Shown here: in pieces, positions 16,424 to 26,019 of the stretch
How the letters are laid out: every line of letters begins with the position of its first letter
Numbering within the stretch: position 1 is the first letter of the stretch
Source: Streptomyces sp. CB00316
GTDB taxonomy: Bacteria; Actinomycetota; Actinomycetes; Streptomycetales; Streptomycetaceae
Length of the DNA stretch: 64,000 nucleotides
Reading direction: 5' to 3'
Assembly (NCBI RefSeq): GCF_001905595.1
Contig: NZ_LIXI01000001.1
Location: 806,001-870,000 of the forward strand
Notes under the pieces: model-generated
What the model was told of the DNA's origin: nothing
What the model saw: the letters and a program-made list of their open reading frames with translations, nothing else
Databases searched by the model: none
Position numbers and translations under genes: made by a program

Positions 16424-19400
16424 GTGCGCTACTGCATCCTCGGCACCACCCGGGCACTCCGCGACGACGGTACGGCCGTCGCCCTCGGCGGGGCGCGGCT
16501 GCGCGCCCTGCTCACCGTCCTCGCACTGCACCCCGGGCGGACCGTCCCGGCCGGGGTCCTGGTGGGCGAGGTGTGGGACGGTGACCCGCCCGCCGACGCG
16601 GCCGGCGCGCTCCAGGCACTGGTCGGGCGGCTGCGGCGGGCGCTGGGACGGAGTGCCGTCGAGTCGGTGGAGAGCGGCTACCGGCTGGCCGCCGAGCCGG
16701 ACGCCGTGGACCTGCACCGGTTCGAGCGGCTGGCCGGGGAGGGGAGCCGGGTCCTGGAGCAGGGCGACCCGGTCAAAGCCGTCACCGTCCTGGACGAGGC
16801 CCTGGCGCTCTGGGGCGGGCCGCCGCTCGACGACCTGCCCGACCGTGCGGCGCCCGCCTCCCGCCTGGAGTCCCGCAGGCTCGCCGCCCGGCGGGCCCGG
16901 CTGGAGGCGCTGCGCGTCCTCGGGCGGGCGGACGAGGCCCTGTGGGAGCTGGCCGCGCTCTGCGCCGCCCACCCGCTCGACGAACCGCTCCAGGCCCTGC
17001 GCATCAGGGCCCTTCGGGACGCCGGGCGCACGGCCGAGGCGCTGGCGGCGTACGAGGGGGTCCGCACCGTACTCTCCGACCGACTCGGCACCGACCCGGG
17101 CCCCGAACTGCGCGGTCTGTACGGAGAACTACTCCACCAGGAACCGGCCGGACCGAGCCACCCGCAACCGGCCGCACCGGAACTCCTGGAGCCGCCCGCT
17201 GTCCGCAGGCCGCACCCGCCCGCCCCCGGCAACCTCCGCGCCCGGCTCACCAGCTTCGTCGGCCGCGACGGCGACATCGCGACCCTGCGCGAGGACCTCA
17301 CCCGCACCCGGCTCGTCACCCTCCTCGGCCCCGGCGGTGCGGGCAAGACGCGGCTGTCGCAGGAGACGGCGGAGACCGTCACCGACGCCTGGCCCGACGG
17401 GGTCTGGCTGGCGGAGCTGGCCCCCGTGGACGACCCGGACGCCGTCCCCGAGGCCGTGCTCAGCGCGCTCGGCGCCCGGGAGACCGTGCTGCGCGGGGCC
17501 GGCGCCGAGGAGCTGCGCGCCGCTGACCGCACCGGCGACGACCCCCTCGTACGCCTCACCGAGCACTGCGCCCCGCGCCGGATGCTGCTGCTCCTGGACA
17601 ACTGCGAGCACGTCGTCGGGGCGGCGGCAGCCCTCACCGACCACCTGCTCACCCACTGCCCGCAGCTCACCGTCCTGGCGACCAGCCGCGAACCCCTCGG
17701 CGTACCGGGCGAGTTCGTGCGCCCCGTCGAACCGCTGCCCGACCCGATGGCGCTGCGCCTCCTCGCCGAGCGCGGAGCCGCCGCCCGGCCCGGCTTCCGT
17801 ACCGACGCCGACGAGGCCACCGCCGCCGCCTGCGCCGAGATCTGCCGACGGCTCGACGGGCTGCCGCTCGCCATCGAACTGGCCGCCGCCCGGCTGCGGA
17901 TGCTCACACCGCGCCAGATCGCGGACCGCCTGGACGACCGTTTCCGGCTGCTCACCAACGGCAGCCGGACCGTGCTGCCCCGCCAGCAGACCCTGCGCGC
18001 GGTCGTCGACTGGTCCTGGGAGCTGCTGGATACGGCCGAACGGGCCGTCCTGCGCCGCCTCGCCGTCTTCGCCGGCGGCTGCTCCCTCGCTGCCGCCGAG
18101 GAGGTCTGCGCCCTGCCCGCCGGACCGGGCGGCCCCGCCGTCGACAGTCTCGACGTGGCCGCGCTGCTCGGCTCGCTGGTCGACAAGTCCCTCGTCGTCG
18201 CCGCGCCCGGGGAGGACGCGGAGATGCGCTACCGGCTCCTGGAGACGGTCGGCGAGTACGTCGCCGAACGCCTCGTGGAGGCCGGGGAGCGGGCGGCGGT
18301 GGAGCGACGCCACCTCGTCCACTACCGGGAGCTGGCCCGTACGACCGGGCCGGCCATGCGCGGGGCGGGGCAGCGCGCGGCCATCGCGGTCATCCGCCGC
18401 GAGTACGAGAACCTGCGCACCGCGTTCCGCCACGCCGTCGCCGCCCGCGACGAGCACGAGGCGCTGTGCATGGTGCTCTCGCTGTCCTGGTACTGGATGC
18501 TGCGCGACCTGCGCTCGGACGCCCGCCAGTGGGCCGAGGCCGCCTCCTCGCTCGGCCCCGACCCGTTCGCCCGGCCCGACGTCCGTACTCCCTCGCTGCC
18601 GGAGTCGGCCATCGACCGGCCGCCGCCGATGGACGACGACCAGCTTTCGGAGGCACGGCGCGGGTCTGCCCTGATCCAGGTGGCCAGCGTGGACGACGCG
18701 ATCTCCGCGTGGTCGGACGCCGCGGGGCAGGAGCGGCTGTGGATCATCGCGGACGCCTACCGGCCGGGGCAGCCGCAGACCTGCCGCATGCCCGGTACGT
18801 TCTGGATGTACGCGATCATGTTCACCGGGGACATGGACCGGACGCGCGAGGCGCTCGACGAGACGGTCCGGGCCTCCCGGGCCTACGGCTACGAGTGGGA
18901 GCTGGCGGCCGCCCTCCAGCTGCGAGCCAACTTCCTGGCCGGTCACTCCGGCCACGCGGACCTGGCACGCGCCGACGCCGAGGAGAGCCTGGAGATCTTC
19001 ACCCGGCTCGACGACGACTGGGGCACGGCCGAGGCGCTGGCGTCCCGGGGCGAGGCCAACGAACGGACCGGTCACTTCCCCGAGGCCCTGGACGACTACG
19101 CCGCCGCCGTGGAGTACGCGCGGAAGATCGGCGCCAGCTCCCAGGTGGCGCTGTTGCGCGCCCGGTACGCCGGGCCGCTCGCCGAGCTGGGCCGGCTGGC
19201 GGAGGCCGAGGCCGCGCTGCGGGAGGTGTGCGAAGGAGGACGGCCCCCGAACCCCGAGTCCGCCGCGATCGCCCGGATGCACCTGGCCTTCGTCCTCGGC
19301 GCGCAGGGCCGGCCGGCGGAGGCCCGCGAACAGGTGGACATGATCCGCGCGCGCCTCACCTTCGGCGATGTGGCCGTCTTCGACGGGTTCGTCTTCGGGG

Positions 19401-19804
19401 TGCTGGCCTGGCTGGACAACCTGGAGGGCGGGTACGCCTCCGCCCTGGGCAACGCGCTGACGGCGCTGAGGTGTTCGCGGGAACGGCTGTCGATGATGAT
19501 CGCCCCGCAGATGCCCTCGGCCCACCTGGTGGCGATCGCCCGCGCCCTGGCCGGGCTCACCCCCGCGGGCGGGGCCGGGGCCTGCGCGGACGCCGCCCGG
19601 CTGCTGGGCCTCCAAGCGGCGCTGCTGCCTGGAGGGCACGTGCCGACGACGATCGAGCGCCGCACCCTGACCGAGGCCGAGGAGGCCGCCCGGGTCCACC
19701 TCGACGAGGCGGCGTACGTCCGGGCGTACGAGGAGGGCGGCGGCCTCACGCTCGACGAGGCCACCGCCCTGGCGGAGGCGTACCGGCAGGCGCCCGCGCC
19801 GTGA
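16424..19804 (+). CDS. AfsR/SARP-family regulator with NB-ARC ATPase and TPR domains
   Basis: A 1126-residue cytosolic regulator. Residues about 1-95 form the OmpR-like winged-helix DNA-binding domain, followed by the bacterial transcriptional activator domain (about 96-240). The STAND ATPase has Walker A LGPGGAGKTR at 301-310 and Walker B RMLLLLDNCEHV near 390. The C-terminal third is TPR-like. This is the AfsR layout, although AfsR itself is shorter. Members bind direct heptamer repeats and activate secondary-metabolism or export genes. The start is set by GTG 16424, which begins VRYCILGTTRALRDD. It converges on a DrrAB-like ABC pair whose promoter region carries matching heptamers, its likeliest target. 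Confidence 0.88.
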   Translation: MRYCILGTTRALRDDGTAVALGGARLRALLTVLALHPGRTVPAGVLVGEVWDGDPPADAAGALQALVGRLRRALGRSAVESVESGYRLAAEPDAVDLHRFERLAGEGSRVLEQGDPVKAVTVLDEALALWGGPPLDDLPDRAAPASRLESRRLAARRARLEALRVLGRADEALWELAALCAAHPLDEPLQALRIRALRDAGRTAEALAAYEGVRTVLSDRLGTDPGPELRGLYGELLHQEPAGPSHPQPAAPELLEPPAVRRPHPPAPGNLRARLTSFVGRDGDIATLREDLTRTRLVTLLGPGGAGKTRLSQETAETVTDAWPDGVWLAELAPVDDPDAVPEAVLSALGARETVLRGAGAEELRAADRTGDDPLVRLTEHCAPRRMLLLLDNCEHVVGAAAALTDHLLTHCPQLTVLATSREPLGVPGEFVRPVEPLPDPMALRLLAERGAAARPGFRTDADEATAAACAEICRRLDGLPLAIELAAARLRMLTPRQIADRLDDRFRLLTNGSRTVLPRQQTLRAVVDWSWELLDTAERAVLRRLAVFAGGCSLAAAEEVCALPAGPGGPAVDSLDVAALLGSLVDKSLVVAAPGEDAEMRYRLLETVGEYVAERLVEAGERAAVERRHLVHYRELARTTGPAMRGAGQRAAIAVIRREYENLRTAFRHAVAARDEHEALCMVLSLSWYWMLRDLRSDARQWAEAASSLGPDPFARPDVRTPSLPESAIDRPPPMDDDQLSEARRGSALIQVASVDDAISAWSDAAGQERLWIIADAYRPGQPQTCRMPGTFWMYAIMFTGDMDRTREALDETVRASRAYGYEWELAAALQLRANFLAGHSGHADLARADAEESLEIFTRLDDDWGTAEALASRGEANERTGHFPEALDDYAAAVEYARKIGASSQVALLRARYAGPLAELGRLAEAEAALREVCEGGRPPNPESAAIARMHLAFVLGAQGRPAEAREQVDMIRARLTFGDVAVFDGFVFGVLAWLDNLEGGYASALGNALTALRCSRERLSMMIAPQMPSAHLVAIARALAGLTPAGGAGACADAARLLGLQAALLPGGHVPTTIERRTLTEAEEAARVHLDEAAYVRAYEEGGGLTLDEATALAEAYRQAPAP

Positions 19805-19848
19805 CGACGCGCGACGAGGCGCACCGGTCGGCCCCTCCTCCGCCCCGT

Positions 19849-20699
19849 TCAGGTCTTCTTGCGGAACCTGGAGACCGCCAGCGGAGCCGTCACCAGGGTG
19901 ATGGCCGCGGCCCAGGCGAGCGTCCACCAGACCGAGGCGGCGACCGGGCCGCCCATCATCAGCCCGCGCACCGCGTCCGCGAGGTTCGACAGCGGGTTGT
20001 GGTCGGTGAACGCCTGGAGCCAGCCCGGCATGGTCCGGGTCGGCGCGAAGATCGAGGAGCCGAACTGGAGAGGCATCAGCACCAGCATTCCCATCCCCTG
20101 GACCGCCTGGGCCGTCTTCACGGACAGCCCGAGCAGCATGAAGATCCACATGATGGCGGAGCCGAACACCGCCGACAGCGCGACCGCCGCGAGGAGGCCG
20201 AGCACGGACGTCCCCAGGGTCATCCCGAGGGCGAAGCCCATCGCGAGCAGGATGAGGATGGCGACCATCATCCGGCCCAGCTCGACCACGATCTTGGCGA
20301 TGAGCACCGAGGAGCGGGCGATCGGCATCGTACGGAACCGGTCCATGACGCCCTTGCGGAAGTCGTCGTTGACGCCGGTCCCGACGGCCATGGCGATGTT
20401 CATGCCCATCATCGCCATCAGCCCCGGGATCAGGTAGTTCAGGTAGTCCTGCCGGTCGCCGCCGAGGCTGGCGCCGACCGAGCCGCCGAAGACGTACACG
20501 AACAGCAGCGTGAAGATGACCGGCATCAGAAGGACGTCGAACATCGACTCCGGGTCCTTCTTGATCTGGAGCAGATTGCGCCGCGCCAGGGCCCCGATGT
20601 GCCGGAGGTTGGCCCGCAGTCCGATCCGGCCCTCGTCGGCCACCGCGGCCTTCGTCGGTACGGGGTCGGCGGGCGCGGGCGTCAGTGTGATGGTGTTGC

Positions 20700-20703
<4 letters not shown>
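19849..20703 (-). CDS. ABC-2 type efflux permease (DrrB-like)
   Basis: A 284-residue permease with six hydrophobic segments and an ABC-2 signature near the C-terminal part (FAPTRTMPGWLQAFTDHNPLS), as in DrrB/NodJ proteins. The N-terminal 50 residues are cytoplasmic. It would form the membrane channel for the ATPase encoded just upstream; the two genes overlap by 4 bp (ATGA), showing translational coupling. Typical substrates are lipophilic antibiotics or lipids. Its stop is 44 bp from that of the convergent SARP regulator. Confidence 0.9.
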
Positions 20704-21722
<1,019 letters not shown>

Positions 21723-21736
21723 GGGACCAGGACCGA

Positions 21737-21765
21737 CCGACAGCTCACCGACAACCGGCCGACAG
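21737..21765 (-). promoter_or_regulatory. three heptamer direct repeats at 11-bp spacing: probable SARP binding site
   Basis: CCGACAG (21737), CCGACAA (21748) and CCGACAG (21759) repeat with exactly 11 bp between starts; on the coding strand of the ABC operon they read CTGTCGG, TTGTCGG and CTGTCGG. Heptamers on one face of the helix at 11-bp spacing are the hallmark of SARP operators. They lie 15-43 bp ahead of the first possible ABC start, and a SARP gene is next door. A clean -10 box at the expected distance is not evident. Confidence 0.55.
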
Positions 21766-21779
21766 CCTCCCAGGGCAGG

Positions 21780-21816
21780 CGACAGCCCGCCGATGGGGGA
21801 TGTCGGCGGGCTGTCG
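21780..21816. terminator. 14-bp inverted repeat, probable panB terminator
   Basis: CGACAGCCCGCCGA (21780-21793) and TCGGCGGGCTGTCG (21803-21816) are perfect complements around a 9-nt loop, 38 bp past the panB stop. The arms also carry CGACAG/CTGTCG units like the SARP heptamers, so the element could double as an operator for the ABC operon. Confidence 0.6.
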
Positions 21817-21853
21817 GTTGGCGCGGGAAATGGTCGATGGAGAACCGGGTGGA

Positions 21854-22735
21854 TCAGTGGAAGGTGTGCTCCGGCGCGGGGAACGTCCCGCCCACGACCT
21901 CCTCGGCGAACTCCTTCGCCGCGTCACCGAGGACCTGGCGCAGGTTCGCGTACTGCTTGGTGAAGCGCGGGACCTTGCCGCCGGTCAGCCCGACCATGTC
22001 GGTGTAGACGAGCACCTGCGCGTCCGTTCCGGCTCCGGCGCCGATGCCGACGGTCGGGATGTGCAGCGTCTGGGTGACCTGGGTGGCCAGCTCCTCGGGC
22101 ACCAGCTCCAGCACCACGGCGAACGCGCCCGCGTCCTGGACCGCCTTGGCGTCGCGCAGCAGCTGGTGGGCCGCCTCGTCGCCGCGGCCCTGCACCCGGT
22201 AGCCCATGGCGTTGACGGACTGCGGGGTCAGGCCGATGTGGGCCATGACCGGGATGCCGGCCTCGACCAGCAGCCGGATCTGCTCCAGGGACCGCTCGCC
22301 GCCCTCCAGCTTGACCGCGCCGACGCCCGACTCCTTGATCAGCCGCGTTGCGTTGCGCAGCGCCTGGACCGGGCCTTCCTGGTACGAGCCGAAGGGCAGG
22401 TCCGCCACGATGAGGGCGCGCTTGGTGCCCCGTACGACGGCGGCGGAGAGGATGGCGATCTCGTCCATCGTGACGGGCACGGTGGTCTCGTAGCCGAGAT
22501 GGACGTTGCCCATCGAGTCGCCGACGAGCATGACCGGGATGCCGGCCTCGTCGAAGACGGACGCGGTCATCGCGTCGTAGGCGGTGAGCATGGGCCACTT
22601 CTCGCCGCGCTCGGTGGCGGCGGCGATGTCGTGGATCGTGATGCGGCGGGTGGACTTGCCTCCGTACAGCGCCTTGCTGCTGTCGGGGGCGGCACCTGAG
22701 GGGGAGGACTCGTTCTGTGCAGCCGAAAGCGACAT
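21854..22735 (-). CDS. panB: 3-methyl-2-oxobutanoate hydroxymethyltransferase
   Basis: A 293-residue enzyme that adds a one-carbon unit from methylenetetrahydrofolate to ketoisovalerate, giving ketopantoate, the first step of pantothenate and CoA synthesis. Family motifs appear in order: [73 protein letters not shown] and [20 protein letters not shown]. The N-terminal 25 residues are a variable lead. An AAGGAG ribosome site precedes the ATG. No other pan gene is adjacent. Confidence 0.96.
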   Translation of the reverse strand: MSLSAAQNESSPSGAAPDSSKALYGGKSTRRITIHDIAAATERGEKWPMLTAYDAMTASVFDEAGIPVMLVGDSMGNVHLGYETTVPVTMDEIAILSAAVVRGTKRALIVADLPFGSYQEGPVQALRNATRLIKESGVGAVKLEGGERSLEQIRLLVEAGIPVMAHIGLTPQSVNAMGYRVQGRGDEAAHQLLRDAKAVQDAGAFAVVLELVPEELATQVTQTLHIPTVGIGAGAGTDAQVLVYTDMVGLTGGKVPRFTKQYANLRQVLGDAAKEFAEEVVGGTFPAPEHTFH

Positions 22736-22869
22736 GGCCGGTGAACTCCTTCGTCATCTCGAGGCGCCCTGACGGCGTCCCCGGATCCCTTCCATGGTGG
22801 CATCCCGCCCGGGCAAACGGGAAGTGGGCCCGCACGACGCCGGTCGGCCGGCTCCCGTTGGGCAGAGCT

Positions 22870-22897
22870 TTGACCATACGAGACGGTCTCGTAGCGA
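22870..22897 (+). promoter_or_regulatory. promoter occluded by a perfect TetR-type palindrome
   Basis: TACGAGAC-G-GTCTCGTA (22877-22893) is a perfect 17-bp palindrome. It lies between TTGACC (22870-22875) and TAGCGA (22892-22897), a fair -35/-10 pair with a 16-bp spacer. A repressor bound there would block RNA polymerase. It points at the decayed MFS gene starting at 22918. No regulator gene is adjacent. Confidence 0.65.
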
Positions 22898-22917
22898 AAC
22901 GGCGTCAGGGTCGACCC

Positions 22918-23288
22918 ATGTCATGTTCAGCCTGCTCATCCGTGGTGCTGGACGACTCGATCTGGAACGTCGCGGTCAAGACGATCGCCAGCACCGTGCC
23001 CTCCGGCATCGGCGCCACCCGGAGCGAGCTGGAGTGGGCGATCAACTCCTGCACGCTCGTCCTCGCCGGACGTCTACGGCATCGGCTCCGCGCTGGCCGC
23101 CATGTCCGCCTCGCCCGGCGTACTCACCACCTGGCGCGCCCTGGTGGGCTTCGGCGCGGCCTTCGTGATGTCCGCCACCCTCGCCGTCCTGATGAACGTC
23201 TTCGAGCGCGACGAACAGCCCAAGGCCATGGGCATCCGGGCCGGCAGCGTGGGCCTCGGCCTCGCGATCGGCCCGATCACCGGCGGAC
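22918..23288 (+). pseudogene. decayed DHA2/EmrB-type MFS drug exporter
   Basis: Frame 1 (22918 to about 23070) reads [17 protein letters not shown] and [14 protein letters not shown], the first two membrane segments of a 14-helix DHA2 exporter. The text then jumps frame to [39 protein letters not shown] and the antiporter motif [12 protein letters not shown] (to about 23288). Roughly 50 residues between helices 2 and 4 are missing at the junction near 23068-23075. Everything after the motif is gone; a normal gene would continue about 330 more codons. The product cannot work. Confidence 0.8.
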
Positions 23289-23477
23289 CGAGTGTGATCG
23301 TTCTGTCACAAGCGCCCACCTGCCGGGCCCGAACCGGAACCTCCCGTCCCGTTCGGCTCGTCCTGTTGACGGAGAGCCGCCGCCGACGGAGGGACGTCGA
23401 CGGCGGGAAAGACGCCACCCATCACCTAGGGTCGAGGGGCGCGGCGATGTGTACGGCAAGGCAGTGAGGACGACGCG

Positions 23478-24503
23478 ATGGTGCAGGCGTACGGGGCGGA
23501 CACGGGCAACGGCAGCGCGGAACGGCCGCAGCCCGACGAATCCCGCTTCCGGAGCCTCCTGAAGAGAGCGGCCCGGGACCGGGGAATCTGGCGGCGCGGG
23601 ATCGTGCTGGCCCTCTGCGCGGTGGTGCTGACCCTCGTGATGGTCGTCCACGCGCAGATCCCCAACCGGGTAGGCAACCTAGGCAGCCTCGTCGAGACGT
23701 TCCTGCCCTGGATAGCGCTCTTCATCCCCTTCCTGCTGCTCCTGGCCCTGCTGCGGCGCTCCGCCACCGCGCTGATCGCCCTGCTGCTCCCGGCGGTGAT
23801 CTGGCTCAACATCTTCGGCGGCTTGATCACCGACAAGTCCGGCACCGGCGGCGACCTCACCGTCGCCACCCACAACGTCAACGCGGGCAACCCCGACCCC
23901 GCGGGCACCGCCCAGCAGGTCGCGGGCTCCGGCGCCGACGTCGTGGCCCTCCAGGAGTTGCCGGGCGGGCAGGTGCCCACGTACGAGAAGTCGCTGGCCG
24001 CCCGCTACCCGTACCACTCGGTCCAGGGCACCGTCGGGCTGTGGAGCAAGTACCCGCTCAGCAACACCAGGCCGGTCGACATCAAGATGGGCTGGACCCG
24101 GGCCATGCGCTCCACGGTCAAGGCCCCGCAGGGCGAGGTCGCGGTGTACGTGGCCCACCTGCCGTCGGTCCGGGTGAAGCTGCACGCGGGCTTCACCGCC
24201 ACCCAGCGCGACAACAGCGCCGACGCCCTCGGCGAGGCCATCGCCGACGAACCGGTCGAGCGCGTCGTCCTGCTCGGCGACCTCAACGGCACGATGAACG
24301 ACCGGTCCCTGAACGCGGTCACCTCCCAGATGCGCTCCACCCAGGGCGCGGCGGGCGACGGCTTCGGCTTCAGCTGGCCCGCGTCGTTCCCGATGGCCCG
24401 GATCGACCAGATCATGGTCAAGGGCGTGGAGCCGAAGTCCTCGTGGACCCTGGCGGCGACCGACAGCGACCACCTGCCGATCGCGGCCCGCGTGGAGCTG
24501 TGA
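23478..24503 (+). CDS. membrane-anchored endonuclease/exonuclease/phosphatase-fold protein (VanJ-like)
   Basis: A 341-residue protein with three N-terminal membrane helices (about residues 41-61, 73-91 and 94-113), then an EEP-fold domain that should face outside. Fold motifs are [43 protein letters not shown] and [10 protein letters not shown]; the metal-binding Asn, Glu, Asp/Asn and Asp-His are all present. This layout is that of Streptomyces VanJ/StaP proteins, reported to give glycopeptide resistance through undecaprenyl-pyrophosphate handling. The link to lipid-phosphate hydrolysis is an inference, as no van genes lie nearby. Confidence 0.8.
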   Translation: MVQAYGADTGNGSAERPQPDESRFRSLLKRAARDRGIWRRGIVLALCAVVLTLVMVVHAQIPNRVGNLGSLVETFLPWIALFIPFLLLLALLRRSATALIALLLPAVIWLNIFGGLITDKSGTGGDLTVATHNVNAGNPDPAGTAQQVAGSGADVVALQELPGGQVPTYEKSLAARYPYHSVQGTVGLWSKYPLSNTRPVDIKMGWTRAMRSTVKAPQGEVAVYVAHLPSVRVKLHAGFTATQRDNSADALGEAIADEPVERVVLLGDLNGTMNDRSLNAVTSQMRSTQGAAGDGFGFSWPASFPMARIDQIMVKGVEPKSSWTLAATDSDHLPIAARVEL

Positions 24504-24547
24504 CAGGGATCAGGCAACCGGCCGTTCACCTCCCGGCATAAAACGTC

Positions 24548-24570
24548 TGCGACAATTTGTTCCAGTCGCA
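24548..24570. promoter_or_regulatory. inverted repeat, candidate operator upstream of the AraJ-like exporter
   Basis: TGCGAC (24548-24553) and GTCGCA (24565-24570) flank an AT-rich 11-bp centre. It precedes the hairpin at 24586 and may be a regulator site for the exporter gene. It was read by eye only. Confidence 0.35.
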
Positions 24571-24585
24571 TACATAAAGAAGAGC

Positions 24586-24622
24586 GAGCCGTCGCCCGGC
24601 GTGGATGCCGAGGCGACGGCTC
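24586..24622 (+). terminator. hairpin in the 5' leader of the AraJ-like exporter (terminator of the upstream gene or attenuator)
   Basis: GAGCCGTCGCC (24586-24596) pairs perfectly with GGCGACGGCTC (24612-24622). An inner CGGC/GCCG pairing adds 4 bp, and pyrimidine-rich TCTGTTCT follows. It is 83 bp past the VanJ-like stop and 58 bp before the exporter ATG. Confidence 0.6.
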
Positions 24623-24679
24623 TCTGTTCTGCCTCTTCCCGGCCCCTGTCCCCGTGTGATCGCGAAAGGTCTCTCCCCC

Positions 24680-25975
24680 ATGCCCCTGGCCCTGCTCGCC
24701 CTGGCCGTGAGCGCCTTCGGCATAGGCACGACCGAGTTCGTCATGATGGGCCTGCTGCCCAACGTGGCGGACGACCTCGGAACCTCCGTGCCGACCGCCG
24801 GATACCTCGTATCGGCGTACGCGATCGGCGTCGTCCTCGGCGCGCCGCTGCTCACCGGCCTCGGCTCCCGCGTCCCGCGCAAGAAGATGCTGCTGCTCCT
24901 GATGGCGCTGTTCACCGTCGGCAACCTGGCTTCGGCGCTCGCCCCCGACTTCGGCTGGCTCCTCGCGGGCCGCGTCCTCGCCGGACTCCCGCACGGCGCG
25001 TTCTTCGGCGTCGGCGCGGTCGTCGCCGCCCGGCTGGTCGCCGAGGGCCGCCAGGCGCGGGCGGTGGCGACGATGTTCCTCGGCCTGACGGTCGCCAACA
25101 TCGTCGGCGTACCCGCCGCCACGCTGCTGGGCCAGCACCTCGGCTGGCGCGCCACCTTCCTGGTCGTCGCCGTGATCGGCCTCACCGCGGTGGCGGCCCT
25201 CGCCCGCCTGGTGCCCACCATCCCGGTCGAGGCCCACCAGGACGTACGCCGCGAACTCCGCGCCCTCGGCAACCGCCAGGTGCTCCTCGGCCTGCTCACC
25301 GCCGTCTTCGGCTTCGCCGGGGTCTTCGCGGTGTACTCGTACCTCTCGGCGATGACCACGAAGGCGATGGGCTTCGGCGAATCCTCGGTCACCGTCGTCC
25401 TCGCCCTCTTCGGCATCGGGATGACCCTGGGCGCCCTGGCCGCGGGCCCCCTCACGGACCGGGCACTGCGCCCGACCCTGTACGGCTCGCTCGGCGCCCT
25501 CGCGGTGATCCTGGTGGCGTTCCCGTTCACGGTGCAGGTGCACTGGGCGGCGCTGGTGATGGTCATGCTCCTGGGCGGCGTCGGGTTCATGACGACGACC
25601 CCGCTCCAGATGCTGGTCATGAACAAGGCGAAGGACGCCCCGACCCTGGCCTCCGCCTCCAACCACTCGGCCTTCAACCTGGCCAACGCGGGCGGCGCAT
25701 GGCTGGGCGGCGTGGCGATCGCGGCCGGCTGGGGCTGGACGTCCCCGGCGTTCGTGGGTGCGGTGCTGGCGGTGATCGGCCTGGCGATAGCGGCGGCGGC
25801 GGGCTTCCTGGACCGGGGACCGGGGAGGGCCTCGCGGGTGGTGGCAGCCAATCATGCCCGCCCGGCGCCCTCTCCAGCCCGTCCGGCTTTTCAGGACGGA
25901 ACCGCTACCCCGGGCGGGCCCGCGGCCACGTCGACCCCGGGCCCGTCGGGCCATTCCAGCCCGTCCGGCGTTTGA
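24680..25975 (+). CDS. AraJ-type MFS exporter with a repeat-derived C-terminal tail
   Basis: A 431-residue permease of the DHA1/AraJ group with about 12 membrane segments. It starts MPLALLALAVSAFGIGTTEF, a very typical opening, then carries EFVMMGLLPNVADDLG, LPHGAFFGVGAVVAA and FAGVFAVYSYLSAM. Members export sugars or drugs. The membrane part ends near residue 385 (AAAGFLDRG). The last 45 residues are Pro/Ser/Ala-rich and come from two copies of a dispersed intergenic repeat, which also supplies the stop codon. GAAAGG upstream is a weak ribosome site. Confidence 0.85.
   Translation: MPLALLALAVSAFGIGTTEFVMMGLLPNVADDLGTSVPTAGYLVSAYAIGVVLGAPLLTGLGSRVPRKKMLLLLMALFTVGNLASALAPDFGWLLAGRVLAGLPHGAFFGVGAVVAARLVAEGRQARAVATMFLGLTVANIVGVPAATLLGQHLGWRATFLVVAVIGLTAVAALARLVPTIPVEAHQDVRRELRALGNRQVLLGLLTAVFGFAGVFAVYSYLSAMTTKAMGFGESSVTVVLALFGIGMTLGALAAGPLTDRALRPTLYGSLGALAVILVAFPFTVQVHWAALVMVMLLGGVGFMTTTPLQMLVMNKAKDAPTLASASNHSAFNLANAGGAWLGGVAIAAGWGWTSPAFVGAVLAVIGLAIAAAAGFLDRGPGRASRVVAANHARPAPSPARPAFQDGTATPGGPAATSTPGPSGHSSPSGV
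25872..25899. repeat. CCAGCCCGTCCGGC-type dispersed repeat inside the exporter coding end
   Basis: This copy begins CTCCAGCCCGTCCGGCTTTT and is followed by CAGGACGG; it matches the unit seen three times at 11640-11728. It is translated as part of the exporter tail (SPARPAFQDG). Confidence 0.65.
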
Positions 25976-25980
25976 GGACG
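25954..25980. repeat. CCAGCCCGTCCGGCG-type dispersed repeat supplying the exporter stop codon
   Basis: TTCCAGCCCGTCCGGCGTTT followed by GAGGACG is the best copy in the window. The TGA at 25973-25975 within GTTTGAGG terminates the exporter. Confidence 0.7.
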
Positions 25981-26019
25981 AAGGCGGCCACCGGACGCCC
26001 CCGGTGACCGCCGACCCCG

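Noticed and set aside
22918..23288. Decayed MFS segment considered as a small intact membrane protein
   Set aside because: The two matching parts are in different frames with a deletion between them, and the sequence after the antiporter motif is unrelated.
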